A stretch of DNA of 64,000 nt from Siphonodentalium dalli (taxonomy: Eukaryota > Mollusca > Scaphopoda > Gadilida > Siphonodentaliidae), in the NCBI GenBank assembly GCA_032622095.1, contig CP136064.1, positions 279,085,614-279,149,613 on the forward strand. Direction: 5' to 3'. Within the stretch, counting starts at the first letter, position 1. Each line of letters begins with the position of its first letter. Below, piece by piece: positions 29,956-44,459 of the stretch. The notes beneath the pieces were generated by a model. That model had not been told where the DNA came from. It worked only from the letters and a program-made list of their open reading frames with translations, and ran no database searches. The position numbers and the translations under genes were made by a program.

Positions 29956-32900
29956 CATGGGTGTGTGTATAAGTATACAGCGAGTGGTTGTCATTGGTGT
30001 TTGTATAAGTATACAGCGAGTGGTTGTCATTGGTGTGTGTATAAGTATACAGCGAGTGGTTGTCATTGGTGTTTGTATAAGTATACAGCGAGTGGTTGTC
30101 ATTGGTGCGTGTATAAGTATACAGCGAGTGGTTGTCATTGGTGTTTGTATAAGTATACAGCGAGTGGTTGTCATTGGTGTGTGTATAAGTATACAGCGAG
30201 TGGTTGTCATTGGTGTGTGTATAAGTATACAGCGAGTGGTTGTCATTGGTGTTTGTATAAGTATACAGCGAGTGGTTGTCATTGGTGTTTGTATAAGTAT
30301 ACAGCGAGTGGTTGTCATTGGTGTTTGTATAAGTATACAGCGAGTGGTTGTCATTGGTGTGTGTATAAGTATACAGCGAGTGGTTGTCATTGGTGTGTGT
30401 ATAAGTATACAGCGAGTGGTTGTCATTGGTGTGTGTATAAGTATACAGCGAGTGGTTGTCATTGGTGTGTGTATAAGTATACAGCGAGTGGTTGTCATTG
30501 GTGTGTGTATAAGTATACAGCGAGTGGTTGTCATTGGTGTTTGTATAAGTACACAGCGAGTGGTTGTCATTGGTGTGTGTATAAGTATACAGCGAGTGGT
30601 TGTCATTTGTGTGTGTATAAGTATACAGCGAGTGGTTGTCATTGGTGTGTGTATAAGTACACAGCGAGTGGTTGTCATTGGTGTGTGTATAAGTATACAG
30701 CGAGTGGTTGTCATTGGTGTTTGTATAAGTATACAGCGAGTGGTTGCCATTGGTGTTTGTATAAGTATACAGCGAGTGGTTGTCATTGGTGTTTGTATAA
30801 GTATACAGCGAGTGGTTGTCATTGGTGCGTGTATAAGTATACAGCGAGTGGTTGTCATTTGTGTGTGTATAAGTATACAGCGAGTGGTTGTCATTGGTGT
30901 TTGTATAAGTATACAGCGAGTGGTTGTCATTGGTGTTTGTATAAGTATACAGCGAGTGGTTGTCATTGGTGTGTGTATAAGTATACAGCGAGTGGTTGTC
31001 ATTGGTGTGTGTATAAGTATACAGCGAGTGGTTGTCATTTGTGTGTGTATAAGTACACAGCGAGTGGTTGTCATTGGTGCGTGTATAAGTATACAGCGAG
31101 TGGTTGTCATTGGTGCGTGTATAAGTATACAGCGAGTGGTTGTCATTGGTGTTTGTATAAGTATACAGCGAGTGGTTGTCATTGGTGCGTGTATAAGTAT
31201 ACAGCGAGTGGTTGTCATTGGTGCGTGTATAAGTATACAGCGAGTGGTTGTCATTTGTGTGTGTATAAGTATACAGCGAGTGGTTGTCATTTGTGTGTGT
31301 ATAAGTATACAGCGAGTGGTTGTCATTGGTGTTTGTATAAGTATACAGCGAGTGGTTGTCATTGGTGTGTGTATAAGTATACAGCGAGTGGTTGTCATCG
31401 GTGTGTGTATAAGTATACAGCGAGTGGTTGTCATTTGTGTGTGTATAAGTATACAGCGAGTGGTTGTCATTTGTGTGTGTATAAGTATACAGCGAGTGGT
31501 TGTCATTTGTGTGTGTATAAGTATACAGCGAGTGGTTGTCATTGGTGTTTGTATAAGTATACAGCGAGTGGTTGTCATTGGTGTGTGTATAAGTATACAG
31601 CGAGTGGTTGTCATTGGTGTGTGTATAAGTATACAGCGAGTGGTTGTCATTTGTGTGTGTATAAGTACACAGCGAGTGGTTGTCATTGGTGCGTGTATAA
31701 GTATACAGCGAGTGGTTGTCATTGGTGCGTGTATAAGTATACAGCGAGTGGTTGTCATTGGTGTTTGTATAAGTATACAGCGAGTGGTTGTCATTGGTGC
31801 GTGTATAAGTATACAGCGAGTGGTTGTCATTGGTGTTTGTATAAGTATACAGCGAGTGGTTGTCATTGGTGTGTGTATAAGTATACAGCGAGTGGTTGTC
31901 ATTGGTGTGTGTATAAGTATACAGCGAGTGGTTGTCATTTGTGTGTGTATAAGTACACAGCGAGTGGTTGTCATTGGTGCGTGTATAAGTATACAGCGAG
32001 TGGTTGTCATTGGTGTGTGTATAAGTATACAGCGAGTGGTTGTCATTGGTGTGTGTATAAGTATACATCGAGTGGTTGTCATTGGTGTGTGTATAAGTAT
32101 ACAGCGAGTGGTTGTCATTGGTGTGTGTATAAGTATACAGCGAGTGGTTGTCATTGGTGCGTGTATAAGTATACAGCGAGTGGTTGTCATTGGTGTGTGT
32201 ATAAGTATACAGCGAGTGGTTGTCATTGGTGTGTGTATAAGTATACAGCGAGTGGTTGTCATTGGTGTGTGTATAAGTATACAGCGAGTGGTTGTCATTG
32301 GTGTGTGTATAAGTATACAGCGAGTGGTTGTCATTTGTGTGTGTATAAGTATACAGCGAGTGGTTGTCATTGGTGTGTGTATAAGTATACAGCGAGTGGT
32401 TGTCATTGGTGTGTGTATAAGTATACAGCGAGTGGTTGTCATTGGTGTGTGTATAAGTATACAGCGAGTGGTTGTCATTGGTGTGTGTATAAGTATACAG
32501 CGAGTGGTTGTCATTGGTGTGTGTATAAGTATACAGCGAGTGGTTGTCATTGGTGTGTGTATAAGTATACAGCGAGTGGTTGTCATTGGTGTGTGTATAA
32601 GTATACAGCGAGTGGTTGTCATTGGTGTGTGTATAAGTATACAGCGAGTGGTTGTCATTGGTGTGTGTATAAGTATACAGCGAGTGGTTGTCATTGGTGT
32701 GTGTATAAGTATACAGCGAGTGGTTGTCATTGGTGCGTGTATAAGTATACAGCGAGTGGTTGTCATTGGTGTGTGTATAAGTATACAGCGAGTGGTTGTC
32801 ATTGGTGTGTGTATAAGTATACAGCGAGTGGTTGTCATTGGTGTGTGTATAAGTATACAGCGAGTGGTTGTCATTGGTGCGTGTATAAGTATACAGCGAG

Positions 32901-33789
32901 TGGTTGTCATTGGTGTTTGTATACGTATACAGCGAGTGGTTGTCATTGGTGTGTGTATAAGTATACAGCGAGTGGTTGTCATTGGTGCGTGTATAAGTAT
33001 ACAGCGAGTGGTTGTCATTGGTGTGTGTATAAGTATACAGCGAGTGGTTGTCATTGGTGTGTGTATAAGTATACAGCGAGTGGTTGTCATTGGTGCGTGT
33101 ATAAGTATACAGCGAGTGGTTGTCATTGGTGCGTGTATAAGTATACAGCGAGTGGTTGTCATTGGTGTGTGTATAAGTATACAGCGAGTGGTTGTCATTG
33201 GTGTGTGTATAAGTATACAGCGAGTGGTTGTCATTGGTGTGTGTATAAGTATACAGCGAGTGGTTGTCATTGGTGTGTGTATAAGTATACAGCGAGTGGT
33301 TGTCATTGGTGTGTGTATAAGTATACAGCGAGTGGTTGTCATTGGTGCGTGTATAAGTATACAGCGAGTGGTTGTCATTGGTGTTTGTATAAGTATACAG
33401 CGAGTGGTTGTCATTGGTGCGTGTATAAGTATACAGCGAGTGGTTGTCATTGGTGTGTGTATAAGTATACAGCGAGTGGTTGTCATTGGTGTGTGTATAA
33501 GTATACAGCGAGTGGTTGTCATTGGTGCGTGTATAAGTATACAGCGAGTGGTTGTCATTGGTGCGTGTATAAGTATACAGCGAGTGGTTGTCATTGGTGT
33601 GTGTATAAGTATACAGCGAGTGGTTGTCATTGGTGTGTGTATAAGTATACAGCGAGTGGTTGTCATTGGTGTGTGTATAAGTATACAGCGAGTGGTTGTC
33701 ATTGGTGTGTGTATAAGTATACAGCGAGTGGTTGTCATTGGTGTGTGTATAAGTATACAGCGAGTGGTTGTCATTGGTGCGTGTATAAG

Positions 33790-35440
33790 TATACAGCGAG
33801 TGGTTGTCATTGGTGTGTGTATAAGTATACAGCGAGTGGTTGTCATTGGTGTGTGTATAAGTATACAGCGAGTGGTTGTCATTGGTGTGTGTATAAGTAT
33901 ACAGCGAGTGGTTGTCATTGGTGTGTGTATAAGTATACAGCGAGTGGTTGTCATTGGTGTGTGTATAAGTATACAGCGAGTGGTTGTCATTGGTGTGTGT
34001 ATAAGTATACAGCGAGTGGTTGTCATTGGTGTGTGTATAAGTATACAGCGAGTGGTTGTCATTGGTGTGTGTATAAGTATACAGCGAGTGGTTGTCATTG
34101 GTGTGTGTATAAGTATACAGCGAGTGGTTGTCATTGGTGTGTGTATAAGTATACAGCGAGTGGTTGTCATTGGTGTGTGTATAAGTATACAGCGAGTGGT
34201 TGTCATTGGTGTGTGTATAAGTATACAGCGAGTGGTTGTCATTGGTGTGTGTATAAGTATACAGCGAGTGGTTGTCATTGGTGTGTGTATAAGTATACAG
34301 CGAGTACGTGGTTGTCATTGGTGTGTGTATAAGTATACAGCGAGTGGTTGTCATTGGTGTGTGTATAAGTATACAGCGAGTGGTTGTCATTGGTGTGTGT
34401 ATAAGTATACAGCGAGTGGTTGTCATTGGTGTGTGTATAAGTATACAGCGAGTGGTTGTCATTGGTGTGTGTATAAGTATACAGCGAGTGGTTGTCATTG
34501 GTGTGTGTATAAGTATACAGCGAGTGGTTGTCATTGGTGTGTGTATAAGTATACAGCGAGTGGTTGTCATTGGTGTGTGTATAAGTATACAGCGAGTGGT
34601 TGTCATTGGTGTGTGTATAAGTATACAGCGAGTGGTTGTCATTGGTGTGTGTATAAGTATACAGCGAGTGGTTGTCATTGGTGTGTGTATAAGTATACAG
34701 CGAGTGGTTGTCATTGGTGTGTGTATAAGTATACAGCGAGTGGTTGTCATTGGTGTGTGTATAAGTATACAGCGAGTGGTTGTCATTGGTGTGTGTATAA
34801 GTATACAGCGAGTGGTTGTCATTGGTGTGTGTATAAGTATACAGCGAGTGGTTGTCATTGGTGTGTGTATAAGTATACAGCGAGTGGTTGTCATTGGTGT
34901 GTGTATAAGTATACAGCGAGTACGTGGTTGTCATTGGTGTGTGTATAAGTATACAGCGAGTGGTTGTCATTGGTGTGTGTATAAGTATACAGCGAGTGGT
35001 TGTCATTGGTGTGTGTATAAGTATACAGCGAGTGGTTGTCATTGGTGTGTGTATAAGTATACAGCGAGTGGTTGTCATTGGTGTGTGTATAAGTATACAG
35101 CGAGTGGTTGTCATTGGTGTGTGTATAAGTATACAGCGAGTGGTTGTCATTGGTGTGTGTATAAGTATACAGCGAGTGGTTGTCATTGGTGTGTGTATAA
35201 GTATACAGCGAGTGGTTGTCATTGGTGTGTGTATAAGTATACAGCGAGTGGTTGTCATTGGTGTGTGTATAAGTATACAGCGAGTACGTGGTTGTCATTG
35301 GTGTGTGTATAAGTATACAGCGAGTGGTTGTCATTGGTGTGTGTATAAGTATACAGCGAGTGGTTGTCATTGGTGTGTGTATAAGTATACAGCGAGTGGT
35401 TGTCATTGGTGTGTGTATAAGTATACAGCGAGTGGTTGTC
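33790..35440 (+). repeat. Homogenised block of the satellite
   Basis: About 45 consecutive units are identical apart from three 40-bp units (near 34304, 34920, 35284). They contrast with mixed variants on both sides. Confidence 0.85.
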
Positions 35441-38439
35441 ATTGGTGTTTGTATAAGTATACAGCGAGTGGTTGTCATTGGTGCGTGTATAAGTATACAG
35501 CGAGTGGTTGTCATTGGTGTTTGTATAAGTATACAGCGAGTGGTTGTCATTGGTGCGTGTATAAGTATACAGCGAGTGGTTGTCATTGGTGTGTGTATAA
35601 GTATACAGCGAGTGGTTGTCATTGGTGTGTGTATAAGTATACAGCGAGTGGTTGTCATTGGTGTGTGTATAAGTATACAGCGAGTGGTTGTCATTGGTGT
35701 GTGTATAAGTATACAGCGAGTGGTTGTCATTGGTGTGTGTATAAGTATACAGCGAGTGGTTGTCATTGGTGTGTGTATAAGTATACAGCGAGTGGTTGTC
35801 ATTGGTGTGTGTATAAGTATACAGCGAGTGGTTGTCATTGGTGTGTGTATAAGTATACAGCGAGTGGTTGTCATTGGTGTTTGTATAAGTATACAGCGAG
35901 TGGTTGTCATTGGTGTTTGTATAAGTATACAGCGAGTACGTGGTTGTCATTGGTGCGTGTATAAGTATACAGCGAGTACGTGGTTGTCATTGGTGTGTGT
36001 ATAAGTATACAGCGAGTGGTTGTCATTGGTGTGTGTATAAGTATACAGCGAGTACGTGGTTGTCATTGGTGCGTGTATAAGTATACAGCGAGTACGTGGT
36101 TGTCATTGGTGCGTGTATAAGTATACAGCGAGTGGTTGTCATTGGTGTGTGTATAAGTATACAGCGAGTGGTTGTCATTTGTGTGTGTATAAGTATACAG
36201 CGAGTGGTTGTCATTGGTGTGTGTATAAGTATACAGCGAGTGGTTGTCATTGGTGTGTGTATAAGTATACAGCGAGTGGTTGTCATTGGTGTGTGTATAA
36301 GTATACAGCGAGTGGTTGTCATTGGTGTGTGTATAAGTATACAGCGAGTGGTTGTCATTGGTGCGTGTATAAGTATACAGCGAGTGGTTGTCATTGGTGC
36401 GTGTATAAGTATACAGCGAGTGGTTGTCATTTGTGTGTGTATAAGTATACAGCGAGTGGTTGTCATTGGTGTGTGTATAAGTATACAGCGAGTGGTTGTC
36501 ATTGGTGTTTGTATAAGTATACAGCGAGTGGTTGTCATTGGTGTTTGTATAAGTATACAGCGAGTGGTTGTCATTGGTGTGTGTATAAGTATACAGCGAG
36601 TGGTTGTCATTGGTGCGTGTATAAGTATACAGCGAGTGGTTGTCATTGGTGCGTGTATAAGTATACAGCGAGTGGTTGTCATTGGTGTGTATATAAGTAT
36701 ACAGCGAGTGGTTGTCATTGGTGTATATATAAGTATACAGCGAGTGGTTGTCATTGGTGTGTATATAAGTATACAGCGAGTGGTTGTCATTGGTGTGTGT
36801 ATAAGTATACAGCGAGTGGTTGTCATTGGTGTGTGTATAAGTATACAGCGAGTGGTTGTCATTGGTGTGTGTATAAGTATACAGCGAGTGGTTGTCATTG
36901 GTGCGTGTATAAGTATACAGCGAGTGGTTGTCATTGGTGTTTGTATAAGTATACAGCGAGTGGTTGTCATTGGTGTGTGTATAAGTATACAGCGAGTGGT
37001 TGTCATTGGTGTGTGTATAAGTATACAGCGAGTGGTTGTCATTGGTGCGTGTATAAGTATACAGCGAGTGGTTGTCATTGGTGCGTGTATAAGTATACAG
37101 CGAGTGGTTGTCATTGGTGTTTGTATAAGTATACAGCGAGTGGTTGTCATTGGTGTGTGTATAAGTATACAGCGAGTGGTTGTCATTGGTGTTTGTATAA
37201 GTATACAGCGAGTGGTTGTCATTGGTGTGTGTATAAGTATACAGCGAGTGGTTGTCATTGGTGTGTGTATAAGTATACAGCGAGTGGTTGTCATTGGTGT
37301 GTGTATAAGTATACAGCGAGTGGTTGTCATTGGTGTTTGTATAAGTATACAGCGAGTGGTTGTCATTGGTGTGTGTATAAGTATACAGCGAGTGGTTGTC
37401 ATTGGTGTGTGTATAAGTATACAGCGAGTGGTTGTCATTGGTGTTTGTATAAGTATACAGCGAGTGGTTGTCATTGGTGTTTGTATAAGTATACAGCGAG
37501 TGGTTGTCATTGGTGTGTGTATAAGTATACAGCGAGTGGTTGTCATTGGTGTGTGTATAAGTATACAGCGAGTGGTTGTCATTGGTGTGTGTATAAGTAT
37601 ACAGCGAGTGGTTGTCATTGGTGCGTGTATAAGTATACAGCGAGTGGTTGTCATTGGTGTGTGTATAAGTATACAGCGAGTGGTTGTCATTGGTGTGTGT
37701 ATAAGTATACAGCGAGTGGTTGTCATTGGTGTGTATATAAGTATACAGCGAGTGGTTGTCATTGGTGTGTGTATAAGTATACAGCGAGTGGTTGTCATTG
37801 GTGTGTATATAAGTATACAGCGAGTGGTTGTCATTGGTGTATATATAAGTATACAGCGAGTGGTTGTCATTGGTGTTTGTATAAGTATACAGCGAGTGGT
37901 TGTCATTGGTGAGTGTATAAGTATACAGCGAGTGGTTGTCATTGGTGTGTGTATAAGTATACAGCGAGTGGTTGTCATTGGTGTGTGTATAAGTATACAG
38001 CGAGTGGCTGTCATTGGTGTTTGTATAAGTATACAGCGAGTGGTTGTCATTGGTGTGTGTATAAGTATACAGCGAGTGGTTGTCATTGGTGTGTGTATAA
38101 GTATACAGCGAGTGGCTGTCATTGGTGTTTGTATAAGTATACAGCGAGTGGTTGTCATTGGTGTGTGTATAAGTATACAGCGAGTGGTTGTCATTGGTGT
38201 GTGTATAAGTATACAGCGAGTGGTTGTCATTGGTGTGTGTATAAGTATACAGCGAGTGGCTGTCATTGGTGTGTGTATAAGTATACAGCGAGTGGTTGTC
38301 ATTGGTGTGTGTATAAGTATACAGCGAGTGGTTGTCATTTGTGTGTGTATAAGTATACAGCGAGTGGTTGTCATTGGTGTGTGTATAAGTATACAGCGAG
38401 TGGTTGTCATTGGTGTGTGTATAAGTATACAGCGAGTAC

Positions 38440-39245
38440 GTGGTTGTAATTGGTGTGTGTATAAGTATACAGCGAGTACGTGGTTGTCATTGGTGTGTGT
38501 ATAAGTATACAGCGAGTGGTTGTCATTGGTGTGTATATAAGTATACAGCGAGTGGTTGTCATTGGTGTGTGTATAAGTATACAGCGAGTGGTTGTCATTG
38601 GTGTGTGTATAAGTATACAGCGTGTGGTTGTCATTGATGTGTGTATAAGTATACAGCGAGTGGTTGTCATTGGTGTGTGTATAAGTATACAGCGAGTGGT
38701 TGTCATTGGTGTGTGTATAAGTATACAGCGAGTGGTTGTCATTGGTGTGTGTATAAGTATACAGTGAGTGGTTGTCATTGGTGTGTATAAGTATACAGTG
38801 AGTGGTTGTCATTGATGTGTGTATAAGTATACAGCGAGTACGTGGTTGTCATTGGTGTGTGTATAAGTATACAGCGAGTACGTGGTTGTCATTGGTGTGT
38901 GTATAAGTATACAGCGAGTGGTTGTCATTGGTGTGTATATAAGTATACAGCGAGTGGTTGTCATTGGTGTGTGTATAAGTATACAGCGAGTGGTTGTCAT
39001 TGGTGTGTGTATAAGTATACAGCGTGTGGTTGTCATTGATGTGTGTATAAGTATACAGCGAGTGGTTGTCATTGGTGTGTGTATAAGTATACAGCGAGTG
39101 GTTGTCATTGGTGTGTGTATAAGTATACAGCGAGTGGTTGTCATTGGTGTGTGTATAAGTATACAGTGAGTGGTTGTCATTGGTGTGTATAAGTATACAG
39201 TGAGTGGTTGTCATTGATGTGTGTATAAGTATACAGCGTGTGGTT
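38440..39245 (+). repeat. 402-bp higher-order duplication in the satellite
   Basis: The 11-unit block starting at about 38440 (two 40-bp, one 34-bp and eight 36-bp units, with CAGCGTGTGG and CATTGATGTG variants) recurs exactly 402 bp later. Confidence 0.85.
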
Positions 39246-42200
39246 GTCATTGGTGTGTGTATAAGTATACAGCGAGTGGTTGTCATTGGTGTTTGTATAA
39301 GTATACAGCGTGTGGTTGTCATTGGTGTGTGTATAAGTATACAGCGAGTGGTTGTCATTGGTGTTTGTATAAGTATACAGCGAGTGGTTGTCATTGGTGT
39401 GTGTATAAGTATACAGCGAGTGGTTGTCATTGGTGTGTGTATAAGTATACAGCGAGTGGTTGTCATTGGTGTGTGTATAAGTATACAGCGTGTGGTTGTC
39501 ATTGGTGTGTGTATAAGTATACAGCGAGTGGTTGTCATTGATGTGTGTATAAGTATACAGCGAGTGGTTGTCATTGGTGTGTGTATAAGTATACAGCGAG
39601 TGGTTGTCATTGATGTGTGTATAAGTATACAGTGAGTGGTTGTCATTGATGTGTGTATAAGTATACAGTGAGTGGTTGTCATTGATGTGTGTATAAGTAT
39701 ACAGCGTGTGGTTGTCATTGGTGTGTGTATAAGTATACAGCGAGTGGTTGTCATTGGTGTGTGTATAAGTATACAGCGAGTGGTTGTCATTGGTGTGTGT
39801 ATAAGTATACAGCGAGTGGTTGTCATTGGTGTTTGTATAAGTATACAGCGAGTGGCTGTCATTGGTGTGTGTATAAGTATACAGCGAGTGGTTGTCATTG
39901 GTGTGTGTATAAGTATACAGCGAGTGGTTGTCATTGGTGTGTGTATAAGTATACAGCGAGTGGTTGTCATTGGTGTGTGTATAAGTATACAGCGAGTGGT
40001 TGTCATTGGTGTGTGTATAAGTATACAGCGAGTGGTTGTCATTGGTGTTTGTATAAGTATACAGCGAGTGGCTGTCATTGGTGTGTGTATAAGTATACAG
40101 CGAGTGGTTGTCATTGGTGTGTGTATAAGTATACAGCGAGTGGTTGTCATTGGTGTGTGTATAAGTATACAGCGAGTGGTTGTCATTGGTGTTTGTATAA
40201 GTATACAGCGTGTGGTTGTCATTGGTGTGTGTATAAGTATACAGCGAGTGGTTGTCATTTGTGTGTGTATAAGTATACAGCGAGTGGTTGTCATTGGTGT
40301 GTGTATAAGTATACAGCGAGTGGTTGTCATTGGTGTGTGTATAAGTATACAGCGAGTACGTGGTTGTCATTGGTGTGTGTATAAGTATACAGCGAGTACG
40401 TGGTTGTCATTGGTGTGTGTATAAGTATACAGCGAGTGGTTGTCATTGGTGTGTGTATAAGTATACAGCGAGTGGTTGTCATTGGTGTGTGTATAAGTAT
40501 ACAGCGAGTGGTTCTCATTGGTGTTTGTATAAGTATACAGCGAGTGGTTGTCATTGGTGTGTGTATAAGTATACAGCGAGTGGTTCTCATTGGTGTGTGT
40601 ATAAGTATACAGCGAGTGGTTCTCATTGGTGTTTGTATAAGTATACAGCGAGTGGTTGTCATTGGTGTGTGTATAAGTATACAGCGAGTGGTTGTCATTG
40701 GTGTGTGTATAAGTATACAGCGAGTGGTTGTCATTGGTGTGTGTATAAGTATACAGCGAGTGGTTGTCATTGGTGCGTGTATAAGTATACAGCGAGTGGT
40801 TGTCATTGGTGTGTGTATAAGTATACAGCGAGTGGTTGTCATTGGTGTTTGTATAAGTATACAGCGAGTGGTTCTCATTGGTGTGTGTATAAGTATACAG
40901 CGAGTGGTTCTCATTGGTGTTTGTATAAGTATACAGCGAGTGGTTGTCATTGGTGTGTGTATAAGTATACAGCGAGTGGTTCTCATTGGTGTTTGTATAA
41001 GTATACAGCGAGTGGTTGTCATTGGTGTGTGTATAAGTATACAGCGAGTGGTTGTCATTGGTGTGTGTATAAGTATACAGCGAGTGGTTGTCATTGGTGT
41101 GTGTATAAGTATACAGCGAGTGATTGTCATTGGTGTGTGTATAAGTATACAGCGAGTGGTTGTCATTGGTGTGTGTATAAGTATACAGCGAGTGGTTGTC
41201 ATTGGTGTGTGTATAAGTATACAGCGAGTGGTTCTCATTGGTGCGTGTATAAGTATACAGCGAGTGGTTCTCATTGGTGTTTGTATAAGTATACAGCGAG
41301 TGGTTGTCATTGGTGTGTGTATAAGTATACAGCGAGTGGTTGTCATTGGTGTGTGTATAAGTATACAGCGAGTGGTTGTCATTGGTGTGTGTATAAGTAT
41401 ACAGCGAGTGGTTGTCATTGGTGTGTGTATAAGTATACAGCGAGTGGTTGTCATTGGTGTGTGTATAAGTATACAGCGAGTGGTTGTCATTGGTGTGTGT
41501 ATAAGTATACAGCGAGTGGTTGTCATTGGTGTGTGTATAAGTATACAGCGAGTGGTTGTCATTGGTGTGTGTATAAGTATACAGCGAGTGGTTGTCATTG
41601 GTGTATGTATAAGTATACAGCGAGTGGTTGTCATTGGTGTGTGTATAAGTATACAGCGAGTGGCTGTCATTGGTGTGTGTATAAGTATACAGCGAGTGGT
41701 TGTCATTGGTGTGTGTATAAGTATACAGCAAGTGGTTGTCATTGGTGTATGTATAAGTATACAGCGAGTGGTTCTCATTGGTGTGTGTATAAGTATACAG
41801 CGAGTGGTTGCCATTGGTGTGTGTATAAGTATACAGCGAGTGGTTGTCATTGGTGTGTGTATAAGTATACAGCGAGTGGTTGTCATTGGTGTGTGTATAA
41901 GTATACAGCGAGTGGTTGTCATTGGTGTGTGTATAAGTATACAGCGAGTGGTTGTCATTGGTGTGTGTATAAGTATACAGCGAGTGGTTGTCATTGGTGC
42001 GTGTATAAGTATACAGCGAGTGGTTGTCATTGGTGTGTGTATAAGTATACAGCGAGTGGTTGTCATTGGTGTTTGTATAAGTATACAGCGAGTGGTTGTC
42101 ATTGGTGTGTGTATATAAGTATACAGCGAGTGGTTGTCATTGGTGTGTGTATAAGTATACAGCGAGTGGTTCTCATTGGTGTTTGTATAAGTATACAGCG

Positions 42201-44459
42201 AGTGGTTCTCATTGGTGCGTGTATAAGTATACAGCGAGTGGTTGTCATTGGTGTGTGTATAAGTATACAGCGAGTGGTTGTCATTGGTGTGTGTATAAGT
42301 ATACAGCGAGTGGTTGTCATTGGTGTGTGTATAAGTATACAGCGAGTGGTTGTCATTGGTGTGTGTATAAGTATACAGCGAGTGGTTGTCATTGGTGTGT
42401 GTATAAGTATACAGCGAGTGGTTGTCATTGGTGCGTGTATAAGTATACAGCGAGTGGTTGTCATTGGTGTTTGTATAAGTATACAGCGAGTGGTTCTCAT
42501 TGGTGTTTGTATAAGTATACAGCGAGTGGTTGTCATTGGTGTGTGTATAAGTATACAGCGAGTGGTTCTCATTGGTGTTTGTATAAGTATACAGCGAGTG
42601 GTTCTCATTGGTGTGTGTATAAGTATACAGCGAGTGGTTGTCATTGGTGTGTGTATAAGTATACAGCGAGTGGTTGTCATTGGTGTGTGTATAAGTATAC
42701 AGCGAGTGGTTCTCATTGGTGTTTGTATAAGTATACAGCGAGTGGTTCTCATTGGTGTGTGTATAAGTATACAGCGAGTGGTTCTCATTGGTGTGTGTAT
42801 AAGTATACAGCGAGTGGTTGTCATTGGTGTGTGTATAAGTATACAGCGAGTGGTTGTCATTGGTGTTTGTATAAGTATACAGCAAGTGGTTGTCATTGGT
42901 GTTTGTATAAGTATACAGCGAGTGGTTGTCATTGGTGTGTGTATAAGTATACAGCGAGTGGTTGTCATTGGTGTGTGTATAAGTATACAGCGAGTGGTTG
43001 TCATTGGTGTGTGTATAAGTATACAGCGAGTGGTTGTCATTGGTGTATGTATAAGTATACAGCGAGTGGTTGTCATTGGTGTATGTATAAGTATACAGCG
43101 AGTGGTTCTCATTGGTGTGTGTATAAGTATACAGCGAGTGGTTGTCATTGGTGCGTGTATAAGTATACAGCGAGTGGTTCTCATTGGTGTGTGTATAAGT
43201 ATACAGCGAGTGGTTCTCATTGGTGTGTGTATAAGTATACAGCGAGTGGTTGTCATTGGTGTGTGTATAAGTATACAGCGAGTGGTTGTCATTGGTGTGT
43301 GTATAAGTATACAGCGAGTGGTTCTCATTGGTGTGTGTATAAGTATACAGCGAGTGGTTCTCATTGGTGTGTGTATAAGTATACAGCGAGTGGTTGTCAT
43401 TGGTGTGTGTATAAGTATACAGCGAGTGGTTGTCATTGGTATGTGTATAAGTATACAGCGAGTGGTTGTCATTGGTGTGTGTATAAGTATACAGCGAGTG
43501 GTTCTCATTGGTGTGTGTATAAGTATACAGCGAGTGGTTCTCATTGGTGTGTGTATAAGTATACAGCGAGTGGTTGTCATTGGTGTGTGTATAAGTATAC
43601 AGCGAGTGGTTCTCATTGGTGTGTGTATAAGTATACAGCGAGTGGTTGTCATTGGTGTGTGTATAAGTATACAGCGAGTGGTTCTCATTGGTGTGTGTAT
43701 AAGTATACAGCGAGTGGTTCTCATTGGTGTGTGTATAAGTATACAGCGAGTGGTTGTCATTGGTGTGTGTATAAGTATACAGCGAGTGGTTGTCATTGGT
43801 GTGTGTATAAGTATACAGCGAGTGGTTGTCATTGGTGTGTGTATACGTATACAGCGAGTGGTTGTCATTGGTGTGTGTATAAGTATACAGCGAGTGGTTG
43901 TCATTGGTGTGTGTATAAGTATACAGCGAGTGGTTCTCATTGGTGTATGTATAAGTATACAGCGAGTGGTTGTCATTGGTGTGTGTATAAGTATACAGCG
44001 AGTGGTTCTCATTGGTGTGTGTATAAGTATACAGCGAGTGGTTCTCATTGGTGTGTGTATAAGTATACAGCGAGTGGTTCTCATTGGTGTGTGTATAAGT
44101 ATACAGCGAGTGGTTGTCATTGGTGTTTGTATAAGTATACAGCGAGTGGTTGTCATTGGTGTGTGTATAAGTATACAGCGAGTGGTTCTGATTGGTGTTT
44201 GTATAAGTATACAGCGAGTGGTTCTCATTGGTGTGTGTATAAGTATACAGCAAGTGGTTGTCATTGGTGTGTGTATAAGTATACAGCGAGTGGTTGTCAT
44301 TGGTGTGTGTATAAGTATACAGCGAGTGGTTGCCATTGGTGTGTGTATAAGTATACAGCGAGTGGTTGTCATTGGTGTTTGTATAAGTATACAGCGAGTG
44401 GTTCTCATTGGTGTGTGTATAAGTATACAGCGAGTGGTTGTCATTGGTGTGTATATAAG

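Noticed and set aside
29807-35964. Very long open frames (up to 1,713 codons) on both strands of the 36-bp array
   Set aside because: They arise because the unit is 12 codons long without stops in four frames; units of 34, 35, 38 and 40 bp shift the frame freely, there is no start context, and both strands are equally open.
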